Positions 41,563-50,362 of a stretch of DNA of 64,000 nt are shown here, piece after piece. The notes below the pieces were generated by a model. That model saw nothing but the letters and a program-made list of their open reading frames with translations. It made no database searches and had not been told where the DNA came from. The position numbers and the translations under genes were made by a program. The stretch's first letter is position 1; the number at the start of each line of letters is the position of its first letter. The DNA comes from Planococcus shenhongbingii (lineage in GTDB: Bacteria; Bacillota; Bacilli; Bacillales_A; Planococcaceae), in NCBI RefSeq assembly GCF_030413635.1, contig NZ_CP129235.1:682001-746000 (forward strand), given 5' to 3'.

Positions 41563-42942
41563 ATGGAGGAACAACAATTGGAAAGAGGTCTAAAAAATAG
41601 ACACGTACAACTTATTGCAATTGGGGGGGCAATCGGAACCGGATTATTTCTAGGAGCAGGAAAGTCTATTCATCTAGCAGGACCTTCCATTTTATTTGCT
41701 TATATGATTACAGGTATTATTTGCTTTTTGATTATGCGCTCACTTGGAGAACTACTCTTATCCAATTTGAAATATAATACGTTTGTGGACTTTGTACAAG
41801 ATTATTTAGGCAATATGGCAGCTTTCATGACTGGCTGGACCTACTGGTTTTGCTGGATTTCAATCGCAATGGCCGATATAACAGCTGTTGGTCTCTATGC
41901 CCAGTATTGGTTCCCTGCAATTCCACAGTGGGTGCCGGGGTTAATTGCGCTAATCGTTTTGTTAGCTATGAACCTTGCAACTGTAAAGCTTTTTGGTGAA
42001 ATGGAGTTCTGGTTCGCATTGATTAAAGTCGTTGCGATTCTAGGATTAATCGTAATTGGATCGGTAATGATTCTTAAAGGATTTTCAACGAGTGAAGGTC
42101 CATCTAGTTTCACAAATCTATGGAGCCACGGTGGGATGTTCCCGAATGGCATCAGTGGATTCATTCTCTCCTTCCAGATGGTTGTATTTGCGTTTGTTGG
42201 GATTGAACTTGTTGGCCTGATGGCGGGCGAAACAAAGGATCCGGAAAAGGTTATTCCAAAAGCCATCAATAATATCCCTATTCGGATTATTATCTTCTAT
42301 ATTGGTGCCCTGATTATCATTATGAGTATTTATCCGTGGACTGCAGTCAAGCCTACGGAAAGCCCATTCGTTCAAGTTTTCGCAGGGGTTGGCATCATTG
42401 CAGCTGCGGGTATCGTCAATTTTATCGTCCTAACATCCGCTGCTTCGGCATGTAATAGTGCGATGTTTAGTACAAGCAGAATGATGTACTCCCTTGCTAA
42501 AGACAAATCTGCACCTGAACGTTTAGCAAAACTGAATAAACGTAAAGTACCTGCCGGTGCATTGTACTTCTCAAGTATCGTTATTCTAATTGCTGTTATT
42601 TTGAACTATGTAATGCCAGAAGGCGTATTTACGCTAATTACAAGTATTTCAACAGTATGTTTCATCTTCATTTGGGGAATTACGGTTATCTGCCATATGA
42701 AATATCGTAAAACAAGACCAGCGCTAGCGAAAGCAAGCAAATTTAAAATGCCGCTTTACCCGATTGCCAACTATGCAATCCTACTTTTCCTAGCGTTCGT
42801 TCTTGTTGTTCTTGCACTTGCGGAAGATACGCGTGTTGCCTTGTTCGTAACGCCTGTTTGGTTTATTTTGCTAATGATAGCGTATAAGTTCCAAGTGTCG
42901 AAATTAAAACACGTTACTCAGCCAAAAGTATCGGAAAGTTAA
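41563..42942 (+). CDS. Amino acid permease (APC family, CycA/AnsP-like), riboswitch-controlled
   Basis: This 459-residue protein has 12 TMs. The start ELERGLKNRHVQLIAIGGAIGTGLFLGAG is the AAT-subfamily signature (seen here as QLERGLKNRHVQLIAIGG). FVGIELVGLMAGETKDPEKVIPKAINNIPIRI marks TM6 and its loop, again classic for D-serine/D-alanine/glycine and proline permeases. The ATG at 41563 has AAGGAG 12 nt upstream. Control by a glycine riboswitch suggests that glycine (or alanine/serine) is the substrate, exported or imported when abundant. A 212-bp gap separates it from the riboswitch terminator. Confidence 0.88.
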   Translation: MEEQQLERGLKNRHVQLIAIGGAIGTGLFLGAGKSIHLAGPSILFAYMITGIICFLIMRSLGELLLSNLKYNTFVDFVQDYLGNMAAFMTGWTYWFCWISIAMADITAVGLYAQYWFPAIPQWVPGLIALIVLLAMNLATVKLFGEMEFWFALIKVVAILGLIVIGSVMILKGFSTSEGPSSFTNLWSHGGMFPNGISGFILSFQMVVFAFVGIELVGLMAGETKDPEKVIPKAINNIPIRIIIFYIGALIIIMSIYPWTAVKPTESPFVQVFAGVGIIAAAGIVNFIVLTSAASACNSAMFSTSRMMYSLAKDKSAPERLAKLNKRKVPAGALYFSSIVILIAVILNYVMPEGVFTLITSISTVCFIFIWGITVICHMKYRKTRPALAKASKFKMPLYPIANYAILLFLAFVLVVLALAEDTRVALFVTPVWFILLMIAYKFQVSKLKHVTQPKVSES

Positions 42943-43036
42943 GTCCATGACCTACCTCGCGTAGGCCTCAAGTGTAATGTATGAAGTCAACGAAGAAGAT
43001 GGTCCCTAAAATAACTTAGAATCAATGGTACAGGTG

Positions 43037-43085
43037 AAACGACAGAAAAGGGATGCAGATGCTCCCCTTTTCTGTCGTTTTTGTG
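43037..43085 (+). terminator. Terminator of the permease gene
   Basis: AAACGACAGAAAAGGG pairs with CCCTTTTCTGTCGTTT (one bulged C), followed by TTG. Confidence 0.85.
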
Positions 43086-43103
43086 TGAGGTTAAATCGCT
43101 GGT

Positions 43104-43151
43104 CACTAGCGTTGCATAGCTTACAAATAATATTAAATAAAGAAAAATAAT
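43104..43151 (+). repeat. Solo left end of the IS4-type element
   Basis: These 48 bases are identical to the left end of the IS at 39597-39644, in the same orientation, and then diverge at once. No right end or transposase follows. Confidence 0.85.
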
Positions 43152-43430
43152 GAGTGTCTGTGATTTTGCTGCGACTTCTGTTTCTTGAAAGGTTTGGACT
43201 AGTAAAAAGCGTCTCTGTATCAAACACATTTCAAGATATACATGGTAATGTCGCTTCCCAGACAAAGAAAAAATTCTACACGATTTTGACAATGTACTGC
43301 CATTTATACAACACTCATTAATAACCTTATAAAATCACTGTTTCTGTATGGGGTTTCTATATTATTCATCAATCTAAATTGTTTGTGAGTTGTGCCACTC
43401 CTAGGGAAGCTGAATTTAAAGCAAAATTTA
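43152..43430. other. AT-rich stretch without a convincing gene
   Basis: A minus-strand frame reads FLLVQTFQETEVAAKSQ near 43160-43210 and could be a scrap of a lost gene, but it has no start, ribosome site or recognisable family. A block at about 43270-43310 (ACACGATTTTGACAATGTAC) has a weak relative at about 44057-44095. Confidence 0.35.
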
Positions 43431-43469
43431 AGACCTGCCATTCGCTTTCGGATGACAGGTCTTTTTTTC
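43431..43469 (-). terminator. Hairpin terminator after the 43492 gene
   Basis: AGACCTGCCAT pairs with ATGACAGGTCT (one mismatch). The longer T-run is on the plus side; it can serve both strands. Confidence 0.65.
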
Positions 43470-43491
43470 TTATTTGAAGTTATGTTATTAA

Positions 43492-43947
43492 TTATTGATG
43501 AACACCCGTGATCTCTTCCATCAACTGAATCCAATCTTCTCGCTTAAAATCATACATATCCAGTTCGATCTTCCGCAGAACCAAATGGATGCTGTCGAAC
43601 TTTTCATCTGAACGGAATCTCCACCAGCTTTTCACTGTGGGAGCCTTGGAGCCTGGCGGGTAATACATCAATGTGCCTTCCGGATTTATGATGTCCTCGA
43701 CCTGATCAACATCCAAAAGATTATGCGGGAAATCAATATAGAGACCGAGTGCCGCTTTATGGGGAGTGATAGACCCGATTTTATGCATCAATTCCGCGTC
43801 CTGCTTTTCAAGAGAACCACTCCAGGGAACCGGTTTATTGCTGGCAATCAAGATCTTGCCTTCTGCATTCGTTTCAATCTTACAATTCGGAAGACTGTTA
43901 AAGACTTCGAGCATTTCATCCATTTTTTGCGTTACGGATTTGTTCAT
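43492..43947 (-). CDS. Hypothetical cytoplasmic protein (151 aa)
   Basis: The start MNKSVTQKMDEMLEVFNSLPNC follows GAAGGAGTGG. The protein has mixed alpha/beta character with WSGSLEKQDAELMHKIGSI, ALGLYIDFPHNLLDVDQVED, LMYYPPGSKAPTVKSWWRFRSD and an aromatic-rich C-terminus (YDFKREDWIQLMEEITG). There is no signal peptide or TM helix. I do not recognise the family. Confidence 0.7.
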   Translation of the reverse strand: MNKSVTQKMDEMLEVFNSLPNCKIETNAEGKILIASNKPVPWSGSLEKQDAELMHKIGSITPHKAALGLYIDFPHNLLDVDQVEDIINPEGTLMYYPPGSKAPTVKSWWRFRSDEKFDSIHLVLRKIELDMYDFKREDWIQLMEEITGVHQ

Positions 43948-44175
43948 TTTGCCACTCCTTCAACTAACCTATTCGTCCTATCATAATTCAAAACCCCACT
44001 ACTTGTAAATATGAACAGTATCTATAGCATTTTCGTCTCTCTGTATAAAAAACAATTCCAAACGATTTTGACCATTTACTGCAATTTATGCTTTATACAT
44101 TTCTGTCCCTGTAGATAAGTGTTTTAGACGTGGGTTATTCATTTCTTCATTATTGCTGTAATAAAAACAGCTAAG

Positions 44176-44214
44176 AAAAAGCTGTCCCTAAAAACCTCAG
44201 GGGACAGCTTTTTT
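44176..44214 (-). terminator. Terminator after the 44234 gene
   Basis: AAAAAGCTGTCCC and GGGACAGCTTTTT form a 13-bp stem around a 12-nt loop, with T-runs on both strands. Confidence 0.8.
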
Positions 44215-44233
44215 ATGCGATAGAATAAAGTCC

Positions 44234-44476
44234 TTAATTCCGTTCCAAAACGCTGGCGAGCATACGATGGACGACTTCATGGTCGCGCGGGTCGTTTAGG
44301 ATGTATTTCCCGCCCGGCAGTGTATACCATTCTTCGGCGCCAACATACGTGATTGAAAGTGTTAAAGCCCCGTTTTCATCGCAGCTTGTTCGCAATTCGA
44401 GTTCGCCGCTAATTACGCCGACTTCCTCGGTCATGACTCCATGGGACGCTGTGAATACCGATGATTTTGTTTCCAA
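44234..44476 (-). CDS. Small hypothetical protein (80 aa)
   Basis: The TTG start at 44476 is set by GGAGGTGG 8 nt upstream. The sequence is beta-rich in the middle (GVISGELELRTSCDENGALTLSITYVG), then EEWYTLPGG and a C-terminal helix (HEVVHRMLASVLERN). It follows the secreted HNH nuclease gene by 35 bp in the same direction and is probably co-transcribed. Role unknown; no direct evidence makes it an immunity protein. Confidence 0.65.
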   Translation of the reverse strand: METKSSVFTASHGVMTEEVGVISGELELRTSCDENGALTLSITYVGAEEWYTLPGGKYILNDPRDHEVVHRMLASVLERN

Positions 44477-44511
44477 ATCTCCACCTCCATCTTCTGGTTA
44501 TCTACTGAAAT

Positions 44512-45144
44512 TTAGTAAGAGCATGAGTAAAGCATCGTTTGCAAGGCTGTTTTTTCTGATGACTGTAAGCTCATGTCGTAGCTGTACTTCGTGTTGATCC
44601 ACATTTTTGCATAAGCGCACTTTGCTCCGGCACGCGGAGGCTGCCATGTCGATGGGTCCTGGTCACCTTTCGAGCGATTGACGCTTGCTGTCACTGCGAT
44701 CAGCTTTGGCCCGTTCAGGTCATTAGCGAAATTTTGGCGTTTTGTCTGGGTCCAGCTGCTTGCACCTGAACGCCATGCTTCAGCAAGCGGGACGACATGG
44801 TCAATATCAATTTCTGAGGGTGAATATACGGTGACACCATCATAATAACTATACCATTTGCCGGATGTGACCGGGCAACTTCCGCTGTAGTAGTCGGCGT
44901 CGCGCTTCAGCACGACTTGGCGCGTATCACAGCCTCCGCCTTGGCTGATCCAGTGCGGAAATTTGTCCCGCGAATAGCCGGTCATGGAACCCTCTGCCTT
45001 TACGGTCAGGGCGTTCAGCTGGGATTGGGCGTCAGCTTTTGTCGGAATGCCAGGAGGCAAGCCGGCAGATGCAGAATTCGGATTAAACTGAAAAAAACTG
45101 AACATCAAAACGAGAGTTGCGGCAAATAAGAAACACTTTTTCAT
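44512..45144 (-). CDS. Secreted HNH nuclease (DUF1524-like)
   Basis: This 210-residue protein has a cleavable signal peptide (KKCFLFAATLVLMFSFFQF..SASA). The nuclease core EIDIDHVVPLAEAWRSGA, then NDLNGPKLIAVTASVNRSKGD provides the HNH-type His, Asn and Asn/Lys residues. Cysteine pairs (GGGCDTRQ / GSCPV; AKCAYAK / YSCSY) suggest two disulfides of an exported enzyme. Similar proteins from Streptomyces and Bacillales degrade extracellular DNA. The ATG at 45144 follows GGGAGGA. It may supply nucleotides or aid DNA uptake. Confidence 0.88.
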   Translation of the reverse strand: MKKCFLFAATLVLMFSFFQFNPNSASAGLPPGIPTKADAQSQLNALTVKAEGSMTGYSRDKFPHWISQGGGCDTRQVVLKRDADYYSGSCPVTSGKWYSYYDGVTVYSPSEIDIDHVVPLAEAWRSGASSWTQTKRQNFANDLNGPKLIAVTASVNRSKGDQDPSTWQPPRAGAKCAYAKMWINTKYSYDMSLQSSEKTALQTMLYSCSY

Positions 45145-45535
45145 TACAGAAATTCCTCCCTTGTAGTTTATATGTATCACCATCCATCCTGAAACTGATG
45201 AGATGCTAATGCCTCGGTGTAATGGTGCGGTTAAGGCAGCAGATAAAATAATCCTATATCCAAATCGTAATGCATAAAACGCCTATATAAAAGTTAATAA
45301 TAGTAAATATTATGTAAATATTTGAAGTGGTAAAGAATTTCTTAACCATTAGCCTTACAGTTGGCTGGGGTTTTCCACTTGGATAACTGTTGAACATTTA
45401 GCCGGAGCATCTCTCGATATTTGTTTATAAAATCCTCCTACACAATTAACTCACGGAGTATTACGAAAAAGGTCATATAGGAGTGGCTCTCAAAATGCAT
45501 AGAAAAAAAGCCACCTTCAATGAAATCAATCGATT
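45145..45535. other. Intergenic stretch upstream of the nuclease and IS3 element
   Basis: No gene is seen. It contains AT-rich sequence suitable for the nuclease promoter and, at 45506-45517, the left arm (AAAAGCCACCTT) of a hairpin whose other arm lies beyond the IS at 46973-46984. Confidence 0.4.
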
Positions 45536-45588
45536 TGAACTGCACCGAAATTGTTAGACACAACTAACAATGGAGGTGCAGTTTTTCT

Positions 45589-46098
45589 ATGGCAAAATTT
45601 TCAGTTGAAGAGAAGTTGAGGGCTGTTCGGGAATATGCGGATGGCCATGATTCGAAAAAAGGCATTGCCAGACGCTATGGCGTCGATCGCAGTGTACTAA
45701 AACAATGGATTGAGCGGTATCAGAATCATGGAGAAGCAGGGCTACGGAAACGGTATACAAACTACACCCCCGAGTTTAAACTGGATGTACTGAACTTTAT
45801 GAACGATACCGGTGCGTCCCCTTATGAAGCAGCTGCTGTCTACAATATCCCTTCCCGGGATACGGTAAACAAGTGGAAGAAAGCAGTTGACGAAGGAGGA
45901 TTGGACGCGCTGGTTCCGCAGAAAAAGGGGCGTCCAACCATGAACGAGAAACCGAAAAAACCCGTACCGCCAAAAGAATCGAACGAAACACTCCAGGAAG
46001 AAGTGGAACGGCTGCGCCTAGAGAACGCGTATTTAAAAAAGTTGAATGCCTTAGTGAAGGGAAAGGAAGCGTCACAACGCAACTCAAAGCGCAAGTGA
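45589..46098 (+). CDS. IS3-family transposase OrfA
   Basis: This 169-residue DNA-binding subunit has two helix-turn-helix units (KLRAVREYADGHDSKKGIARRYGVDRSVLKQW given here by its ends KLRAVREYADG and YGVDRSVLKQW; then YNIPSRDTVNKWKKAV). It ends in a leucine-zipper-like helix (LQEEVERLRLENAYLKKLNALVKG). Within that helix the bases A-AAA-AAG (46035-46041) allow a -1 slip into the OrfB frame, which is open from there, to make the OrfAB transposase. Confidence 0.92.
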   Translation: MAKFSVEEKLRAVREYADGHDSKKGIARRYGVDRSVLKQWIERYQNHGEAGLRKRYTNYTPEFKLDVLNFMNDTGASPYEAAAVYNIPSRDTVNKWKKAVDEGGLDALVPQKKGRPTMNEKPKKPVPPKESNETLQEEVERLRLENAYLKKLNALVKGKEASQRNSKRK

Positions 46099-46937
46099 TC
46101 CATGAGCTAAGGCACGATTTCAAGGTCATCGACCTCATCCAGGTGGTAGCCATTCCGAGAAGCACCTACTATTATTGGATCAAACACCAGGAACGTCCGG
46201 ACAAATACAAAGAGGCAAAAGCGCACATCGCCGAAATCTTCCATGCGCACAAAGGGCGTTATGGACATCGGAATATCCACATCGACTTGGGCAAACGAGG
46301 CATCCAGCTGGATCCGAAAACCGTCCTGAAGCTGATGAACGCGATCGCCCTCACCTGCCGGGTGCGGCTGAAGAAATACCGTTCCTACCGCGGCACTGTT
46401 GGGAAGGCAGCACCGAATGTATTGAGCCGGGATTTCACGGCCGACAAACCAAATCAGAAATGGGTGACCGATGTGACGGAGTTCGCCCTGTTCGGACAGA
46501 AGCTCTACTTGTCGCCTGTTCTCGACTTGTTCAACAGCGAAATCGTTGCCTACACGGTCCAGAGCCGCCCGACGTATGACCTGGTTTCCACGATGCTCGA
46601 ACAGGCTTTTGAGCGTCTGGATCCCAATGTGGAACTGGTGCTCCATTCCGACCAGGGATGGCATTACCAGATGGCGAAATACCAGAAAGCACTGGCCAGC
46701 CGGAACATCACCCAAAGCATGTCCCGGAAGGGGAACTGCCTCGACAACGCCGTGATGGAAAACTTCTTTGGCATTCTCAAGACGGAGCTCCTGTACCTCC
46801 AGGACTTTGAAAGTGTGGAACACTTTCTTCAGGAACTGGATGACTATATGGTGTATTACAACCAAAAACGGATGAAAGCCAAATTAAAAAACATGAGTCC
46901 GGTGGAATACCGGACTCATGTCCAACAAGCTGCTTAA
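46095..46937 (+). CDS. IS3-family transposase OrfB (DDE integrase core)
   Basis: This 280-residue catalytic subunit contains GRYGHRNIHIDLGKRG (HTH_21), then the DDE core: WVTDVTEFALFG (first Asp), VLHSDQGWHYQ (second Asp) and NCLDNAVMENFFGILKTEL (Glu). It ends YYNQKRMKAKLKNMSPVEYR. The frame is open upstream to the slippery site, so the natural product is probably the OrfAB fusion, with free OrfB from the GTG at 46095. All catalytic residues are present. Confidence 0.93.
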   Translation: MIHELRHDFKVIDLIQVVAIPRSTYYYWIKHQERPDKYKEAKAHIAEIFHAHKGRYGHRNIHIDLGKRGIQLDPKTVLKLMNAIALTCRVRLKKYRSYRGTVGKAAPNVLSRDFTADKPNQKWVTDVTEFALFGQKLYLSPVLDLFNSEIVAYTVQSRPTYDLVSTMLEQAFERLDPNVELVLHSDQGWHYQMAKYQKALASRNITQSMSRKGNCLDNAVMENFFGILKTELLYLQDFESVEHFLQELDDYMVYYNQKRMKAKLKNMSPVEYRTHVQQAA

Positions 46938-47122
46938 TTTTTTGTCTAACTTTTTTGGGTCAGTTCACTTTCGAAGGTGGCTTTGTATTTTTTAAGGAAT
47001 TGGTCAGTATTCATGCCGGTCGCAGGGACCATTTAGTAATGGTGGATAAAAGGTAAAATAAAAGAAATTTGCTTCCCACTCGAAGTCTTCAGGATATTCC
47101 TCCTTGAATCTGTAAATCGTTT

Positions 47123-48115
47123 TTAAAACAACTCCTGTGCCAGCAACCGGTAGACATCCAGCCGTTTTTCCTGGGAATGGGGGATGCTGCAGATCATGGC
47201 TTCTTCAAAACCGTATTCGATTTGCTCCCGCTGCAGTTGATCTGCGACGTCTTTGGCAGAACCGACTAAATGGATATTGCGGTTTGCCTGGATTTGCATG
47301 CGGTCCATTTCCGTTAGTGCCGAGTTTTGTGCTTCTTCGGGTGTCATGAGGGGCATAATGCGGCCTTTCATTAGCATCAGGCGCGAAATATCCTGCGGCA
47401 ATGCTTCGTATTCCGCTTCTTCGGCCGTTTCAGCCGTTGTCACTAAATACGACACCGAAATTTCGGGGTTCTCCATAAAAGCGGAAGGGACGAAATTTGC
47501 CCGGTAGGAATCCAAAATGTCTTTCGTCATTCCACCGTTGAAAAATTGGGCAAATGAATAGCCGACGCCCATTCGTCCCGCTTCCAATGCGCTATTGCCA
47601 CTGGAGCCGAGCAGCCAAGCTTCCGGCAGCTTGATATTTGTTGGAGAAGCGATTGTTTTATTGTACATATTATCGTCAGGCACTTCGTCATTGATCAGTT
47701 TCAGCGCCGTGTCGAATTTCCCGTACATATCATCCGTCATGGCCCGGCGTCCTTGAGACAAGGCATAGATGGAACTATGGTCGCCTCCCGGTGCGCGTCC
47801 TACACCGAAATCGATGCGGCCTGGCGCAAGTGCGCTCAATGTCTTGAACACCTCCGCAAGTTTCAAAGGCGAATAATGCATCATCATCACGCCGCCTGTG
47901 CCGATTCGGATGTTCTCCGTTTTGGCACTCAAGTAAGCAGCAGTGACTTCAGGAGCGGAGCTGGAAAATGCGCCTGAGCCATGATGTTCCGCCATCCACA
48001 TCCGGCTGTAGCCTAACTTGTCGGCGAGAACCGCGAGTTCCACCGCTTTTTTCATGGCGTCTTCTGCCGTGTTTCCTGTCGTCACGGGAGCTTGGTCCAA
48101 TACGCTTAGTTTCAT
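47123..48115 (-). CDS. LLM-class flavin-dependent oxidoreductase (luciferase-like)
   Basis: This 330-residue TIM-barrel protein of the bacterial luciferase family, group 1 (MsnO8/YwcH-like), begins MKLSVLDQAPVTTGNTAEDA. It has RMWMAEHHGSGAFSSSAPEV, RIGTGGVMMMHYSPLKLAEVFKTL (given as its parts RIGTGGVMMMH and PLKLAEVFKTL), FGVGRAPGGD and WLLGSSGNSALEAG. Such enzymes use reduced FMN supplied by a separate reductase to oxidise small organic molecules; the substrate is unknown. AAGGAAG lies upstream of the start. Single gene. Confidence 0.9.
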   Translation of the reverse strand: MKLSVLDQAPVTTGNTAEDAMKKAVELAVLADKLGYSRMWMAEHHGSGAFSSSAPEVTAAYLSAKTENIRIGTGGVMMMHYSPLKLAEVFKTLSALAPGRIDFGVGRAPGGDHSSIYALSQGRRAMTDDMYGKFDTALKLINDEVPDDNMYNKTIASPTNIKLPEAWLLGSSGNSALEAGRMGVGYSFAQFFNGGMTKDILDSYRANFVPSAFMENPEISVSYLVTTAETAEEAEYEALPQDISRLMLMKGRIMPLMTPEEAQNSALTEMDRMQIQANRNIHLVGSAKDVADQLQREQIEYGFEEAMICSIPHSQEKRLDVYRLLAQELF

Positions 48116-48396
48116 CTATAATAACTTCCTTTCTTGAATTGCAAGTTTGCATAGTAAGGAGTATAGCAGTCCGGCATAATGGAATCATGTCATCTGCCTG
48201 TGAAATTAAATCACGTCCCTGTGTCTAACGCAATTTCTAACATACAAGAAAGGTGCATATCAATACACCATTCTCACTGATTCATTAGGTGACGATTGTA
48301 TTTTTATAGAGGGAAAAAATTTTTCATAATTGAGCCGTTCACAGGGGTCATTTAGGACCTGATGGGGAAGTGGAAAAGGCAGTAAAGTAAAACTAT

Positions 48397-48446
48397 AAAA
48401 AGCGCCTCTCCAAGAAAGTAAATGTTTCTTGGAGAGGCGCTTTTTT
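48397..48446 (-). terminator. Terminator of the DUF2207 gene
   Basis: A 20-bp stem (AAAAGCGCCTCTCCAAGAAA with its complement) is followed by T-rich sequence on the minus strand. Confidence 0.9.
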
Positions 48447-48504
48447 ATTGATACTTATTGAGTGGATGAGAATTAAATTGATCCCGGCACTGGCACACTT
48501 CAAT

Positions 48505-50169
48505 TTAGAACGCCCCAGATCCTCCGCCACCGCCGCCAGCTCCTGAACCAGAGCCTGCCGTTCCACTGCTTGCACTAGCGGCAGTAGTCGAACCGGCTGA
48601 CACGAAAACGGCCGTCATGAATATCGGATTCATGACAAAGCTTGAATCGTCTGCTGTCGTTTGGGCGAAAGTGAAAGCCGCAACTTTCCGTTCGGCGGTT
48701 GTTGGGTCGCTGCCGAGCAAGTAGGCATAGGCGCGCTGCTTTTCATTCAGCGTCAGCCGTTCCCACTGTTCAGCCGGCAAATTTTGCATGGCCGCTTTCA
48801 GTTTTCGCCAGTGATGGCGGATTTCATGCCCTTCGAATGTGATAGGCGTGTAGCCGATGGCAAAGCCGAACGCGAGCAACGCCAAAGCGATGGAAGCCGC
48901 CATCCAAGGGGAGAGCTGATAGATTCCGGTATAGATGGCGAGTCCGATGAATATGGCACCCAGGATGCCGGCAGCTCCGCGCAGATCCGGGTGCTTCTCG
49001 TAGTAATTCTTTTCCTTCACTTCCAGGCTGACGCCTTTATTCCATTCGGCGATGGCGTCGTTATACCCCGCATGATTGAGTTCGTTTTTCGTGAATTCTT
49101 CCACTTGCTGAAGCGTGAATTCCTGGCCGTCGCCGATGCGGTCGAATAACAGCTCGATCAAAGTAGCTTCATGTACATAATCGGTTTTTCGGTGAATCAG
49201 CTCAAAATGATCTTCCGTGAGCTGCCGGATATTGCCTTTTCGCATAAGCTCCAAAATGGCTGCCGAGATGGCGTTCGGCGACAGGAACACCGAGTTCGTG
49301 AAATAAAGCAGCGCCGGAATGCTCATCGACTCTTTCGGTACAAAAAATTCATAAGGGACTTTACGGATTTGCCGTTTCCGCTGAATAGAACGCATCCATG
49401 CCAAGAAAATTCCGGACAGCAGCAAAGCGCCGCCAATCACAATGGCTGGAATCCCGACGTTCTTTGCAGTTTGCTGATTCTGAGCGAAAGCCGCCGCTTC
49501 ATTTTCCAGTTGCTCCTGGTCTTTTGCAAGTTCGCCGCGGACAGTACCTTCCATTGCAGGTGCACCTGGGAACAGCTCAGGTTCAAAAATCGCCCGGACA
49601 TTGGCGTTTTCGCCGTCCGGCACATAGCCCAACTCGAAAATTACGGCACCGTCGTCCGTGACGCGTTCTGTTCCATAAGCTTCCTCGTAACCCAATGCCG
49701 CCACATCTTCAGCCGGAAGGGGCGGAGTAACGGCAATCGTCATGTCGCCATATTCGCTTTCGTTGCTTTCGTCAAAGAACGCCCAGTAAAACTGTGCACC
49801 ATCTTCAAATTTTTCCACCGCATTGGCAATTTCATAACTCAGTTCGATCTGAATGGTGTCGCCGTCCTCACCTGAACGGTAAATCTTGTAAAGGCCATCT
49901 TCCATTTCCACCCTTAATGATTTACCGTTTTCCGAAGCCGAGAAATTCTCGATGGCCGTTCCTTTTTTCTCGATCAGGCTGCGGGTGATGCCATTAAAAT
50001 CATCATCGAATTCGTATGTGAACCGTTCCGTGACATCCGCTGTGCCGTCCGCGTTTAACTGCGCATCGATCCGGACTTCATTAATGTCAAAGTCAATCGC
50101 GTATACCTGCACAGGAACCAGCAAAGCTAAAATAAAAACTAATGCGTATGGAATGATTTTTCTCTTCAT
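48505..50169 (-). CDS. DUF2207-domain membrane protein
   Basis: This 554-residue protein has a signal peptide (KRKIIPYALVFILALLVPVQVYA) and an extracellular DUF2207 beta domain (about 25-225, DFDINEVRIDAQLNADGTADVTERFTYEF given by its ends DFDINEVRID and VTERFTYEF, then FNGITRSL). A TM at about 240-260, a cytoplasmic middle (PALLYFTNSVFLSPNAISAAIL, a winged-helix-like segment) and two TMs near 400-445 follow. It ends in a Gly/Ser-rich tail (GSGAGGGGGGSGAF), typical of this family. Function is unknown across the family. Confidence 0.88.
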   Translation of the reverse strand: MKRKIIPYALVFILALLVPVQVYAIDFDINEVRIDAQLNADGTADVTERFTYEFDDDFNGITRSLIEKKGTAIENFSASENGKSLRVEMEDGLYKIYRSGEDGDTIQIELSYEIANAVEKFEDGAQFYWAFFDESNESEYGDMTIAVTPPLPAEDVAALGYEEAYGTERVTDDGAVIFELGYVPDGENANVRAIFEPELFPGAPAMEGTVRGELAKDQEQLENEAAAFAQNQQTAKNVGIPAIVIGGALLLSGIFLAWMRSIQRKRQIRKVPYEFFVPKESMSIPALLYFTNSVFLSPNAISAAILELMRKGNIRQLTEDHFELIHRKTDYVHEATLIELLFDRIGDGQEFTLQQVEEFTKNELNHAGYNDAIAEWNKGVSLEVKEKNYYEKHPDLRGAAGILGAIFIGLAIYTGIYQLSPWMAASIALALLAFGFAIGYTPITFEGHEIRHHWRKLKAAMQNLPAEQWERLTLNEKQRAYAYLLGSDPTTAERKVAAFTFAQTTADDSSFVMNPIFMTAVFVSAGSTTAASASSGTAGSGSGAGGGGGGSGAF

Positions 50170-50285
50170 GATCCATCACCTCTTGTACAAGCATACGGAT
50201 GGCGCTTGGAAAAGTTTCAGGTAGGGAGGCTGAGGCTGAGGTTTATCTTTAAACGAATGTAAGTAGGCCTGGAAATAGAAAAAAC

Positions 50286-50325
50286 CCCGAATGGCCCACT
50301 TTGTTAAAGTGTCTACCATTCGGGA
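50286..50325 (-). terminator. Terminator of the phosphatase gene
   Basis: CCCGAATGG and CCATTCGGG pair, with a nested CACTTT/AAAGTG hairpin. GGTTTTTTC follows on the minus strand. Confidence 0.85.
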
Positions 50326-50362
50326 TTTTGTTTAACCTGCGCTGTTCCATAGAAAATTAATG

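Larger units (their letters stand above)
45536..46967 (+). mobile_element. IS3-family (IS150-like) insertion sequence, apparently intact
   Basis: The 1432-bp element is bounded by imperfect 25-bp inverted repeats: TGAACTGCACCGAAATTGTT AGACA at the left and TGAACTGACCCAAAAAAGTT AGACA (complement) at the right. It encodes OrfA and OrfB with an A6G slippery site (46035-46041). No clear 3-4-bp target duplication is seen. It lies between the two arms of a hairpin, AAAGCCACCTT (about 45507-45517) and GAAGGTGGCTTT (46973-46984). Confidence 0.9.

Noticed and set aside
43270..44095. Two related AT-rich blocks (CACGATTTTGAC / AACGATTTTGAC) suggesting a dispersed repeat
   Set aside because: Similarity is weak and could be chance in AT-rich DNA.
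46107..46865. Minus-strand 252-codon frame opposite OrfB
   Set aside because: Shadow of the transposase gene, which has all DDE motifs.
47004..47130. Minus-strand frame reading IYRFKEEYPEDFEWEA and ending NGPCDRHEY between the IS3 element and the LLM gene
   Set aside because: It looks somewhat protein-like but has no start codon or ribosome site and overlaps the end of the LLM gene; too short to call even as a fragment.
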